This document shows positions 47,658 to 53,658 of a DNA stretch of 64,000 nt, in pieces. The stretch spans positions 558,001 through 622,000 of the forward strand of contig NZ_QVQV01000002.1 in NCBI RefSeq assembly GCF_003429005.1, in the 5' to 3' direction. The position numbers were made by a program, and so were the translations under genes. Position 1 is the first letter of the stretch. Every line of letters starts with the position of its first letter. Under the pieces are notes generated by a model that was not told the DNA's origin, did not search any database, and saw only the letters and a list, made by a program, of their open reading frames with translations. Source of the stretch: Paraburkholderia sp. DHOC27 (GTDB taxonomy: Bacteria; Pseudomonadota; Gammaproteobacteria; Burkholderiales; Burkholderiaceae).

Positions 47658-48731
47658 TTAACCGAGTGTCACGAGTTGAGTTTGATGCAACGGCAATACA
47701 TCCGCATATTTGGTGATACGCATAGCAATTTGCCCGGTTTGGAATGTAAATACAGGAGGTGTCGCGCTACCGTTCGGCTCGGTATCAGGTACAACCGTGG
47801 CCTCATCGGCCCGCATAACTTCCTCAAATCCATCATAGACGGCTGTGCGTTGGGTATCCACCAACAGCAACTTACCTTGGGGCACTGCAAGTGACGCCAG
47901 GGCGGGCAACTTCATAAATTCACCTCCGCGCGTGCCAACGTCTTGCTCAGCGGCGGAGCGCAAACTAGCAAGCGTCGCAGGTGCACCAATCCATACAGCC
48001 GTTCGCGGATCGGCCTCAAACGCGTTAAGCGCAGCTTGGGCGGTCGTAGCCGCCGCAGCGTTAGCGGTGAGCGTCGCGTAAGCGTAAGCATCCGTAGCAA
48101 GGTTGGTCGCAAACTCAAGCTGTTGTTGCATGTACGAAACCACGTTCTCACTATCACCTTGCATAGCCAGCATTTCTCGGCTGAACAGCAGGATCAAACC
48201 GAACTTACGATTGTCCGTCAGGCTAAACTCAATGTTGGGTGCCGCCGCCGGGTAGCCCGAACCCTCTGTAATTTCGCTCGCTTGCAAGAGTTGCGATTGA
48301 GTGAGAATGCGGATGTTAGGCTTGGGCTGCATTGCACCAAATTGAGTCAACGCGGTTACAAGAGGCGTGGTAGCGGGAGGCAACACAATGCCAGCTTGTT
48401 GAACAGGATAGTAGAGTGAGCCTGTATTCGCACTTGTCAATGTGCTAGGCAAGACCGCTGTCTTGTTCGTGATGCCAAGCCCCTTAAGCCGCTCGGTTTC
48501 GGCGCTTTTCACTTGCTCACGGCCCATCTCAGCAATGCGAGCGACCTGCTCCGGCTTCATTGTAGTTGCGCTGCGCTGCGCCATGTTTTTGATCGTCACG
48601 AAGCTACCACCGAATTTCTCAGTTACCTTATCTTCGGACATATCCATAGCCAATGCAAGGCGAATCTGATCCGTAACACTCAGATTCTTCAGAATGTGCT
48701 CGCTAGTTTTTTGTTCGTCGAAGTAATGCAT
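47658..48731 (-). CDS. HK97-like major capsid protein
   Basis: 357 residues. After an N-terminal helical part (about 1-85) the HK97-fold features are seen: AVLPSTLTSANTGSLYYPVQ, then SEITEGSGYPAAAPNIEFSLTDNRKFGLILLFSREMLAMQ (the E-loop and spine-helix region, about 153-192), AVWIGAPATLASLRSAAE, and a C-terminal P-domain strand GQIAMRITKYADVLPL. No protease or portal gene accompanies it. AAGGATAA precedes the ATG. The reading as a capsid is by fold pattern and position, not by close similarity. Confidence 0.65.
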   Translation of the reverse strand: MHYFDEQKTSEHILKNLSVTDQIRLALAMDMSEDKVTEKFGGSFVTIKNMAQRSATTMKPEQVARIAEMGREQVKSAETERLKGLGITNKTAVLPSTLTSANTGSLYYPVQQAGIVLPPATTPLVTALTQFGAMQPKPNIRILTQSQLLQASEITEGSGYPAAAPNIEFSLTDNRKFGLILLFSREMLAMQGDSENVVSYMQQQLEFATNLATDAYAYATLTANAAAATTAQAALNAFEADPRTAVWIGAPATLASLRSAAEQDVGTRGGEFMKLPALASLAVPQGKLLLVDTQRTAVYDGFEEVMRADEATVVPDTEPNGSATPPVFTFQTGQIAMRITKYADVLPLHQTQLVTLG

Positions 48732-48817
48732 AGTTATCCTTATTGAATGTTATAAAGTTGACCGATTATCTATCGGCTAGGCCAGTGGTCAGCGTCGGCC
48801 CGCCTACGTCTTATGAT

Positions 48818-48991
48818 TCAATCCCGCTTTATATCGGTAAGGAACTGGATATGTTCACTGTCCATCGGGTGCGGCTTGGGGCACTCCTTGAAGCGAAACG
48901 CGTACGTAAGCCCGTCAATCTCCACGTGGTAGATATCAGGCTTCTCCGTGGGTCGCCGCTTACGTCGCAGCCATTTGTAAAGGCGCTTCAT
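48818..48991 (-). CDS. 57-residue basic protein coupled to the ribbon-helix-helix gene
   Basis: Reads MKRLYKWLRRKRRPTEKPD, then IYHVEIDGLTYAFRFKECPKP and a C-terminal half ending LTDIKRD. Its ATG overlaps the stop of the ribbon-helix-helix gene as ATGA, so it is translationally coupled. It has a strongly basic N-terminal helix and a short beta hairpin, suggestive of nucleic acid binding. It has no recognised family. Confidence 0.62.
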   Translation of the reverse strand: MKRLYKWLRRKRRPTEKPDIYHVEIDGLTYAFRFKECPKPHPMDSEHIQFLTDIKRD

Positions 48992-49173
48992 CGTACGAGC
49001 TTACTCGTGGTTTTCGCCGCCGTGAGGTGTTCGGCGTATTCGCGGAGAATGGATGAGACTGTACAACCCTGCTCTACCGCCAAAAAACGCATGGCTTTAT
49101 ACGTGGGTTCGTCTACGGCAACCGAGATTGTTTTGACGGCTTGGAGGCCGCTCGCTGTCTCAATCGGACGCAT
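48988..49173 (-). CDS. Ribbon-helix-helix DNA-binding protein
   Basis: 61 residues from the ATG with AAAGGAAA upstream. The core KTISVAVDEPTYKAMRFLAVEQGCTVSSILREYAEHL fits a CopG/Arc-like ribbon-helix-helix: one strand and two helices. It is the first gene of the minus-strand set, so it is a good candidate for its repressor or activator. Three spaced repeats at 49254-49371 lie just upstream and may be its operators. An in-frame start 39 bp upstream exists but lacks a ribosome site. Confidence 0.75.
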   Translation of the reverse strand: MRPIETASGLQAVKTISVAVDEPTYKAMRFLAVEQGCTVSSILREYAEHLTAAKTTSKLVR

Positions 49174-49250
49174 GGTTTCCTTTATCGAAGTTATCTGTTG
49201 AAAAACTAGCACCGCTCTATGGCATGGCGGCGGTGTGGTTGGGTTCGCTT

Positions 49251-49375
49251 CTTTCTACGTATGCTGACCAACATGTGGAGGGTGGTCAGGAGCGCATCCT
49301 CTCTCTACGTATATGCACCAACATTTTGAGAGTGGGGTTTTCGCCTTATCTCTAGGTATGCTGACCAACAATTTC
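49251..49375. repeat. Three spaced direct repeats upstream of the ribbon-helix-helix gene
   Basis: TCTACGTATGCTGACCAAC-like units start at 49254, 49304 and 49351 (spacing 50 and 47 bp). The first two also share a trailing GAGNGTGG, which the third has lost. They lie 80-200 bp ahead of the minus-strand operon. They are likely regulator sites; iterons are the alternative. Confidence 0.75.
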
Positions 49376-49392
49376 CGGCGGCAACAGACGAG

Positions 49393-49425
49393 AAAAAGCC
49401 CGTGGGTCTTTCGACCAACACGGGC
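49393..49425 (-). terminator. Rho-independent terminator of the 49446-49697 gene
   Basis: On the minus strand GCCCGTG pairs with CACGGGC (7 bp) around an inner GGTC-GACC stem, followed by five U residues. It lies 20 bp after the stop codon. Confidence 0.75.
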
Positions 49426-49445
49426 GTCTTGTGGGCTGTGTCGGA

Positions 49446-49697
49446 TTATTGGAACAGGTTGCCTACCCCAACCCCTACCCTCGTCCCCATCGGCAACACA
49501 CGAGCGATAAGCTTGGCCGCTTGCTCGTGATCGTCAGCACAGTGACGGGCCAACACCTTGACTTGCGCCACGTTCCGGCTTTGCTTCGTGGACACGCGGG
49601 TTACTCGGAATCCATAGTGAGTCAAGGCTCCGATTACTTGCCGGTGTGCTGTGTGGCTGTTGGTGCCGGGAATGTCGATGTATAGCGTTTTGTACAT
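49446..49697 (-). CDS. Element-encoded small protein with its own terminator
   Basis: 83 residues, MYKTLYIDIPGTNSHTAHRQVIGALTHYGFRVTRVSTKQ then a helix-rich end (DDHEQAAKLIARVLPMGT). GAGG lies 10 bp before the ATG. It is a single gene cut off from the late-type operon by a terminator, the arrangement of genes expressed in the integrated state. A ferredoxin-like alpha-beta pattern is possible; no family is recognised. Confidence 0.62.
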   Translation of the reverse strand: MYKTLYIDIPGTNSHTAHRQVIGALTHYGFRVTRVSTKQSRNVAQVKVLARHCADDHEQAAKLIARVLPMGTRVGVGVGNLFQ

Positions 49698-49947
49698 TTG
49701 GTCCGCCTCGTTGCGATATCTCAATGTAGCCGTGTGCGGCCAGTGACCGTCCCCCGATCACGCCAGCGTTTGGGCATCTGTTCGCGAACTCGTGTGCTCC
49801 GCGAGTAGTCACATATTAAACGTAACCTTGACTATGTTTATTAGCGAAGTCAGACAGAAAAGTTATGAATTTATTCATCGTCATAACTATGAAAATTAGC
49901 GATCAAACGCTACAATCCCGCCAGCACTACAACGGAGGGAGGTAACT

Positions 49948-50178
49948 ATGCCGAGAGGTAGGCCGGAGAAAGCCCCTGCTAGGTCGCTCAACGTTCGGGT
50001 TGAGGTATCGGACCTGGACAAGCTAGCGCTCCTACAGACGATCACAGGAACGTCTACGGCGGAGGTAGTACGCTCCGCTCTCAAGGAGTACATCAAAACG
50101 AATGAGGGTAGGCTACGAGAGGCCGGGGAAAAGCTAGCGAAGGGTGAATTTTGGACGGGCGATACACCCCGAACGTAG
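49948..50178 (+). CDS. CopG-like ribbon-helix-helix protein
   Basis: 76 residues. The stretch RSLNVRVEVSDLDKLALLQTITGTSTAEVVRSALKEYIKTNE is a ribbon-helix-helix (strand, helix, helix). GGAGGGAGG lies just before the ATG. It is plus-strand, at the right end of the element, opposite to the late-type genes. It could repress the element or be an antitoxin, but no toxin gene is adjacent. A 30-bp inverted repeat (50193-50222) follows it. Confidence 0.75.
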   Translation: MPRGRPEKAPARSLNVRVEVSDLDKLALLQTITGTSTAEVVRSALKEYIKTNEGRLREAGEKLAKGEFWTGDTPRT

Positions 50179-50192
50179 TCCGTGGGAGGAAC

Positions 50193-50222
50193 GTGTGGTA
50201 CAGTCACTTGTACGGACCACAC
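50193..50222. terminator. Inverted repeat after the CopG-like gene
   Basis: GTGTGGT and ACCACAC (7 bp), with an inner GTAC pair (GTAC-agtcactt-GTAC), 15 bp after the stop codon. The sequence after it is T-rich (GTGTTTGATTTTATT). It is a probable terminator or an operator of ribbon-helix-helix type. Confidence 0.5.
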
Positions 50223-50255
50223 GCCCGTAAGTGTTTGATTTTATTGATAGTTACC

Positions 50256-50267
50256 TAACCGAATGTT
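50256..50267 (+). repeat. Candidate attR core
   Basis: TAACCGAATGTT, a direct copy of 38994-39005. The ordinary high-GC chromosome resumes just after it. Confidence 0.55.
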
Positions 50268-50371
50268 AGGACACTTGCGCGTCTTCCCGGATGATGCCGC
50301 CCGCGTGCGGCGATGTTTTCCTTGCGATCCGCTTCTACGCCCTCCGCTTCTCTATCCTCGCTTCTCTATCC

Positions 50372-51019
50372 TCAATAGGCCGCCGTGGCGATCTTGCGGA
50401 TAAAGCGGCCCTGCTCCAGTTCGTCGACGAACGCGATGGCGTAATCTTCCGCGGAAATGCGGCTGTTGCCTTGCGCGTCGGCGATCAGCGTATCCGCGCC
50501 GGTACGGAAGCTGCCCGTGCGCTCGCCCGGCGCGATCATGGCTGCGGGCGCGAAAAAGGTCCAGTCGAGATCGTCGACGGTGCGGTAGAAGGCAAAGGTA
50601 TCGCGCGCTGCCAGTGCAATCGCCTTGTAGATCTCGGGAAAGCCTTCGGCGTCCACGAGCTGTTTGCCAGGCGCGACTTCCAGCGAGCCCGCGCCGCCCA
50701 CCACCACCAGCCGCTTCACGCCCGCCGCGCGAACCCCTTCCACCAGCGCGCGATTCGCTTGCACAATGACGCCGGCGTCGTCACGGGGCGGCGCATACGC
50801 ACTCGCCACCACGTCGTGCCCGCGTGCGGCCCCGGCGACACTGGCTGGGTCAAGCATATCCGCCTGTGCAGCCCGCAGATTTGCGACGCCGCCCGGCACG
50901 CGCGCCGGATCGCGTGCGAGCGCCGTCACCTGATGGCCACGGCGCGTCGCTTCGGCGGCAATCCGCGAACCGATCATGCCGGTCGCGCCAAAAAGTGCAA
51001 TCTTCAATGCTTTGCTCAT
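50372..51019 (-). CDS. NAD(P)-binding oxidoreductase, NmrA/YwnB-like
   Basis: 215 residues with a Rossmann start KIALFGATGMIGSRIAAEATRRGHQVTALARDPARV (GxxGxxG at about residues 11-16), and KRLVVVGGAGSLEV in the fourth strand. Such short atypical SDRs bind NADP(H) or flavin and are often redox-stress genes. CAGGAG precedes the ATG by 7 bases. It shares an operator with the Rrf2 gene 180 bp upstream, like the Bacillus ywnA-ywnB pair. The substrate is unknown. Confidence 0.85.
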   Translation of the reverse strand: MSKALKIALFGATGMIGSRIAAEATRRGHQVTALARDPARVPGGVANLRAAQADMLDPASVAGAARGHDVVASAYAPPRDDAGVIVQANRALVEGVRAAGVKRLVVVGGAGSLEVAPGKQLVDAEGFPEIYKAIALAARDTFAFYRTVDDLDWTFFAPAAMIAPGERTGSFRTGADTLIADAQGNSRISAEDYAIAFVDELEQGRFIRKIATAAY

Positions 51020-51042
51020 TCGATGCTCCTGTAGTTGGCTTA

Positions 51043-51065
51043 TATGTAATCATTGTAGTTACATA
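51043..51065 (-). promoter_or_regulatory. Rrf2-type operator at the oxidoreductase promoter
   Basis: TATGTAA-N9-TTACATA, a perfect dyad, 24 bp upstream of the start. The minus-strand -10-like TACAAT (51052-51057) sits in its centre, so a bound repressor would cover the promoter. It matches the site at 51678-51700. Confidence 0.75.
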
Positions 51066-51200
51066 TACTGCCGAAAAAAGAGGGGCAAGCCCCCGGTGTG
51101 ATACTCATGTACTACGTCTTGATCAGGCTACGAAGCCTCGTTTTTCCAACAGCGAACACGCCGCGCGTTGCTGTTTCGTCCTGCGGCCCATCCCTGCACG

Positions 51201-51656
51201 CTATGCCGTGGAGCGTCGCTTACGCTCACGCGCCCGCTCGGCCTTGACGACATCCGCGCTCGCGTCAGCCAGCGTACGCGCCGCCAGCGACGCCTCCATC
51301 GCCTGCTGCGCTTCATCAATGATGCCGCGCAACACCACCTGAATATTGCGGCCCACCATGCACGCCGGGTTCGGCTCTTCGCGATGCATGGCGAAGAGCT
51401 GCGCATCGTCGACCGCGCGATAAATTTCAAGCAGCGTGATTTCCTGCGCCGGACGGGCCAGCAACGCGCCACCACCCGCGCCGAGCTGCGAGCTGGTGAG
51501 CCCCGCCTCGGCGAGCATGCTCAGGAGGCGCCGGATCAGCGCCGGATTCGTGTTGACGCTGCCCGCAATCATCTCCGAGGAGAGCGGCACCCCCTGCTGC
51601 AACGACAGCAGCGCGAGCACATGCACCGCAAAGGCAAAACGGCTACTCGTATTCAC
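51201..51656 (-). CDS. Rrf2-family transcriptional regulator (YwnA-like)
   Basis: 151 residues from a GTG. The start VNTSSRFAFAVHVLALLSLQQGVPLSSEMIAGSVNTNPALIRRLLSMLAEAGLTSSQLGAGGGALLARP is the Rrf2 winged helix with its Gly-rich wing. Only one cysteine (NPACMVG) is in the region where Fe-S members have three, so it is probably a cluster-free type responding to redox or aldehyde signals. It controls itself and probably the oxidoreductase downstream through shared ATGTAA-N9-TTACAT sites. Confidence 0.88.
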   Translation of the reverse strand: MNTSSRFAFAVHVLALLSLQQGVPLSSEMIAGSVNTNPALIRRLLSMLAEAGLTSSQLGAGGGALLARPAQEITLLEIYRAVDDAQLFAMHREEPNPACMVGRNIQVVLRGIIDEAQQAMEASLAARTLADASADVVKAERARERKRRSTA

Positions 51657-51677
51657 AACGTATCTGCCCCGCCACAA

Positions 51678-51700
51678 TATGTAACCACTGTAATTACATT
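51678..51700 (-). promoter_or_regulatory. Rrf2-type operator over its own promoter
   Basis: TATGTAA-N9-TTACATT, identical in spacing and nearly in sequence to 51043-51065. A -10 TACAGT (51687-51692, minus strand) is in its centre, and TTGACA (51710-51715) is exactly 17 bp upstream. Confidence 0.78.
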
Positions 51701-51704
51701 TAGA

Positions 51705-51752
51705 CGCTGTGTCAAACCCTGTGTCAAACCCTGTGTCAAACCCGGTATCAAA
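51705..51752 (-). repeat. Four 12-bp tandem repeats carrying -35-like hexamers
   Basis: Units CGCTGTGTCAAA, CCCTGTGTCAAA (twice) and CCCGGTATCAAA run side by side. On the minus strand, which is the direction of the Rrf2 gene, the first three each contain TTGACA and the fourth TTGATA, at 12-bp spacing. The nearest is at the right distance from the -10 at 51687. Confidence 0.9.
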
Positions 51753-51816
51753 CCGCGCGTGACGTCTGGTTGATACCGGCTGCACGCACAGCACGCCATC
51801 CGGTGCGTGAGCGCAC

Positions 51817-52287
51817 TCACTTGTCCATCTGCTTTTGCGCGTCGCTGCTGTCGCTATCGCTGGATGCAGCCGTAGCGGAAGCCGCCGTGGTGTCGTTCGA
51901 CCACTGCTGCAGTTTGCGCCCGGCGTTCTCCAGACCGGCGCCGGTCATCGAGGCCGCTTTGGCAAGCCCGGCGTCGGTCGCGCTGGCGGCGCCTTGCAGA
52001 TTGGCCTGCGCGGTCGAGGCGAGCGCGGAGGGATCGATGGTGATGGTGGGCGCGGAGCCGGCCGATTCGATGTTCTGCTTGGCCGTATCGACCTGCTGTC
52101 CGACGTAGCTCGCCGCCTGATCGAGCGACTGCGCCGCCTGTTGTGTCGCGCTATCCACCTTGCCGGCAATCTGCCCGGCGGACGCGTCGTTTTTCTGGCA
52201 CGCCGCGAGCGCGCCCAGCATGGCAACCGCAAAGGCCGCACGGCGGACCACGGGGTGACGGGTGAAACGGTGAGTCGATGATTTCAT
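51817..52287 (-). CDS. Putative lipoprotein, unknown function
   Basis: 156 residues. Signal peptide with lipobox LAAC (Cys30). The mature part is Ala/Gln/Ser-rich and helical (KVDSATQQAAQSLDQAASYVGQQVDTAKQNI), probably coiled-coil, with a Ser/Asp-rich tail. It resembles small osmotic-stress or envelope lipoproteins of burkholderiae in composition, but no family can be named. It is single-standing; neighbours give no hint. Confidence 0.75.
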   Translation of the reverse strand: MKSSTHRFTRHPVVRRAAFAVAMLGALAACQKNDASAGQIAGKVDSATQQAAQSLDQAASYVGQQVDTAKQNIESAGSAPTITIDPSALASTAQANLQGAASATDAGLAKAASMTGAGLENAGRKLQQWSNDTTAASATAASSDSDSSDAQKQMDK

Positions 52288-52504
52288 TGTGTTCTGTGCG
52301 CCGCAGCATGCGGCTTCTTCATACGAGACGCGCTAATGATACGCCCTGGCGCGTGGCGCTCACGTGATGCGCCTCGTGCTTTCTTCTTTGCGCCTGCATG
52401 TCGACGCTTCGCCACTTCGACGCGTGCGTCGCGTTACTGTCAAACACGTTGGAGTAGACTCCCCGAGGATTCCCTGTGTTCCACCATTCGACTGGAGGCA
52501 TGCA

Positions 52505-53086
52505 ATGGCAGCAAAGAAGATCCTCTTCCTCACCGGCGATTTCGCCGAGGATTACGAAACAATGGTGCCGTTCCAGGCACTGCAGGCCGTGGGCCACGAA
52601 GTCGATGCCGTGTGTCCGGGCAAGTCGGCCGGCGAGCGCATCAAGACCGCCATCCACGATTTCGAAGGCGACCAGACCTATACCGAGAAACCTGGCCATC
52701 AGTTCACGCTGAACGCCTCCTTCGACGACGCCGTGCCCACTCATTACGACGCACTGGCCATCGCGGGCGGCCGTGCGCCTGAATATCTGCGGCTCAATCC
52801 GAAGGTGATCGAGATCGTTCGTCAGTTCGCGGAACAGCACAAGCCGATCGCTGCGATCTGCCACGCAGCGCAACTGCTCGCGGCCGCCGACGTGATCCGC
52901 GGCAAGCGCATCTCGGCCTATCCGGCCTGCGCCCCGGAAGTGAAGCTCGCCGGCGGCGAATTCGCCGACATCCCGGTCGATGCCGCCATCACTGACGCAA
53001 ACTTCGTCACCGCACCTGCATGGCCGGCACATCCGGAATGGCTGCGGCAGTTCCTGGTGCTGCTCGGCACACGTATCGAACTCTGA
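52505..53086 (+). CDS. DJ-1/PfpI-family protein
   Basis: 193 residues from the ATG with GGAGG 8 bp upstream. The glutamine-amidotransferase-like fold is shown by [23 protein letters not shown] at the N-terminus, a nucleophile elbow with [17 protein letters not shown] (Cys near 118), and [17 protein letters not shown]. Members act as deglycases, glyoxalases or chaperones; the precise reaction cannot be read. The family is often called intracellular protease PfpI. The nearest neighbours are unrelated. Confidence 0.88.
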   Translation: MAAKKILFLTGDFAEDYETMVPFQALQAVGHEVDAVCPGKSAGERIKTAIHDFEGDQTYTEKPGHQFTLNASFDDAVPTHYDALAIAGGRAPEYLRLNPKVIEIVRQFAEQHKPIAAICHAAQLLAAADVIRGKRISAYPACAPEVKLAGGEFADIPVDAAITDANFVTAPAWPAHPEWLRQFLVLLGTRIEL

Positions 53087-53142
53087 CGGCAGGCAATGCG
53101 TCGCGGCTTGGCCAACGCAAACCGCGGTTGAAGAAAACACAG

Positions 53143-53178
53143 CACGCGCAGACGGTCTTAAGCGGCCATCTGCGCGTG
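53143..53178. terminator. Hairpin after the DJ-1/PfpI gene
   Basis: CACGCGCAGA and TCTGCGCGTG, a perfect 10-bp stem with a 16-base loop, followed by TTGTCATTT. It is 56 bp after the stop codon; the U-tract is weak. Confidence 0.45.
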
Positions 53179-53318
53179 TTGTCATTTGGCGCCGTCCACG
53201 CATAGCACGCATAGCGCACCGCTCGCCTTCACCGTTTGGCAATGTATTTGAGACTCGTCTGATGGGCCGAAGAGAGAGGCTTTCCTATAGTCGCAGGTTG
53301 ACTTGGGAGCCTTTTTCG

Positions 53319-53645
53319 ATGGAACTGACAGACTGGATCGTCATTCTTGCAATCGTCCTCATGGCGATCGCCTTCTTTTGCAGCCGCACGCCGGCTGGCT
53401 GGTCGCTGGAAAATCGCGCGCGCCGCTTCACGGGTGCACGTCTGCTGGTGCAGGCGGCCCTCGCGCTGTGGGGTGCGGTGCTGATGCTGGTGCGCGGACT
53501 GTTCGTGCTGGATGGTCTGCTCGGCATGCGCCTCGCGCCGCACACCATCCTGCTCGGGGTCGCGGTGCTGACCGTATGCGGCTTCTATTGGTCGATTCGC
53601 GGCAGCAAGCTGCTGAAACCCCGCCGCCTCTTCACCGCGTACTGA
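53319..53645 (+). CDS. Small membrane protein, unknown function
   Basis: 108 residues. The ATG is preceded by GGGAG. Three hydrophobic segments (about 6-21, 40-62 and 72-90) with basic loops between (CSRTPAGWSLENRARRF). The C-terminus is RGSKLLKPRRLF. No family is recognised. It faces the end of the sensor-kinase gene, 14 bp away, which it overlaps in neither frame. Confidence 0.65.
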   Translation: MELTDWIVILAIVLMAIAFFCSRTPAGWSLENRARRFTGARLLVQAALALWGAVLMLVRGLFVLDGLLGMRLAPHTILLGVAVLTVCGFYWSIRGSKLLKPRRLFTAY

Positions 53646-53658
53646 CTGCGCGCTCCAA

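Larger units (their letters stand above)
38994..50267. mobile_element. Integrated phage-derived element (satellite or deleted prophage), about 11.3 kb
   Basis: Boundaries are set by the 12-bp direct repeat TAACCGAATGTT at 38994-39005 and 50256-50267. A tyrosine recombinase starts 127 bp inside the left end. Inside, base composition and codon use are clearly more AT-rich than the flanks, especially 41.3-42.4 kb. The recombinase is on the plus strand; all other genes but one are on the minus strand, from 49.7 down to 40.6 kb. Phage functions seen are HK97-like capsid, tape measure, HNH, FDXHR zinc protein and a phage DNA-metabolism-type protein. No terminase, portal, protease, lysis or replication initiator gene was found. 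Confidence 0.85.

Noticed and set aside
48743..49201. Plus-strand frame of 152 residues across the ribbon-helix-helix region
   Set aside because: The minus strand has two coupled genes with a ribosome site and ATGA overlap; the plus frame has neither and opposes the operon.
49251..49375. CRISPR-like repeats
   Set aside because: Only three degenerate copies, spacers of different sequence class, no cas genes.
51657..51794. N-terminal extension of the Rrf2 frame with repeated FDTG
   Set aside because: It is the translation of the promoter repeat array and operator. The conserved Rrf2 start is the GTG at 51656.
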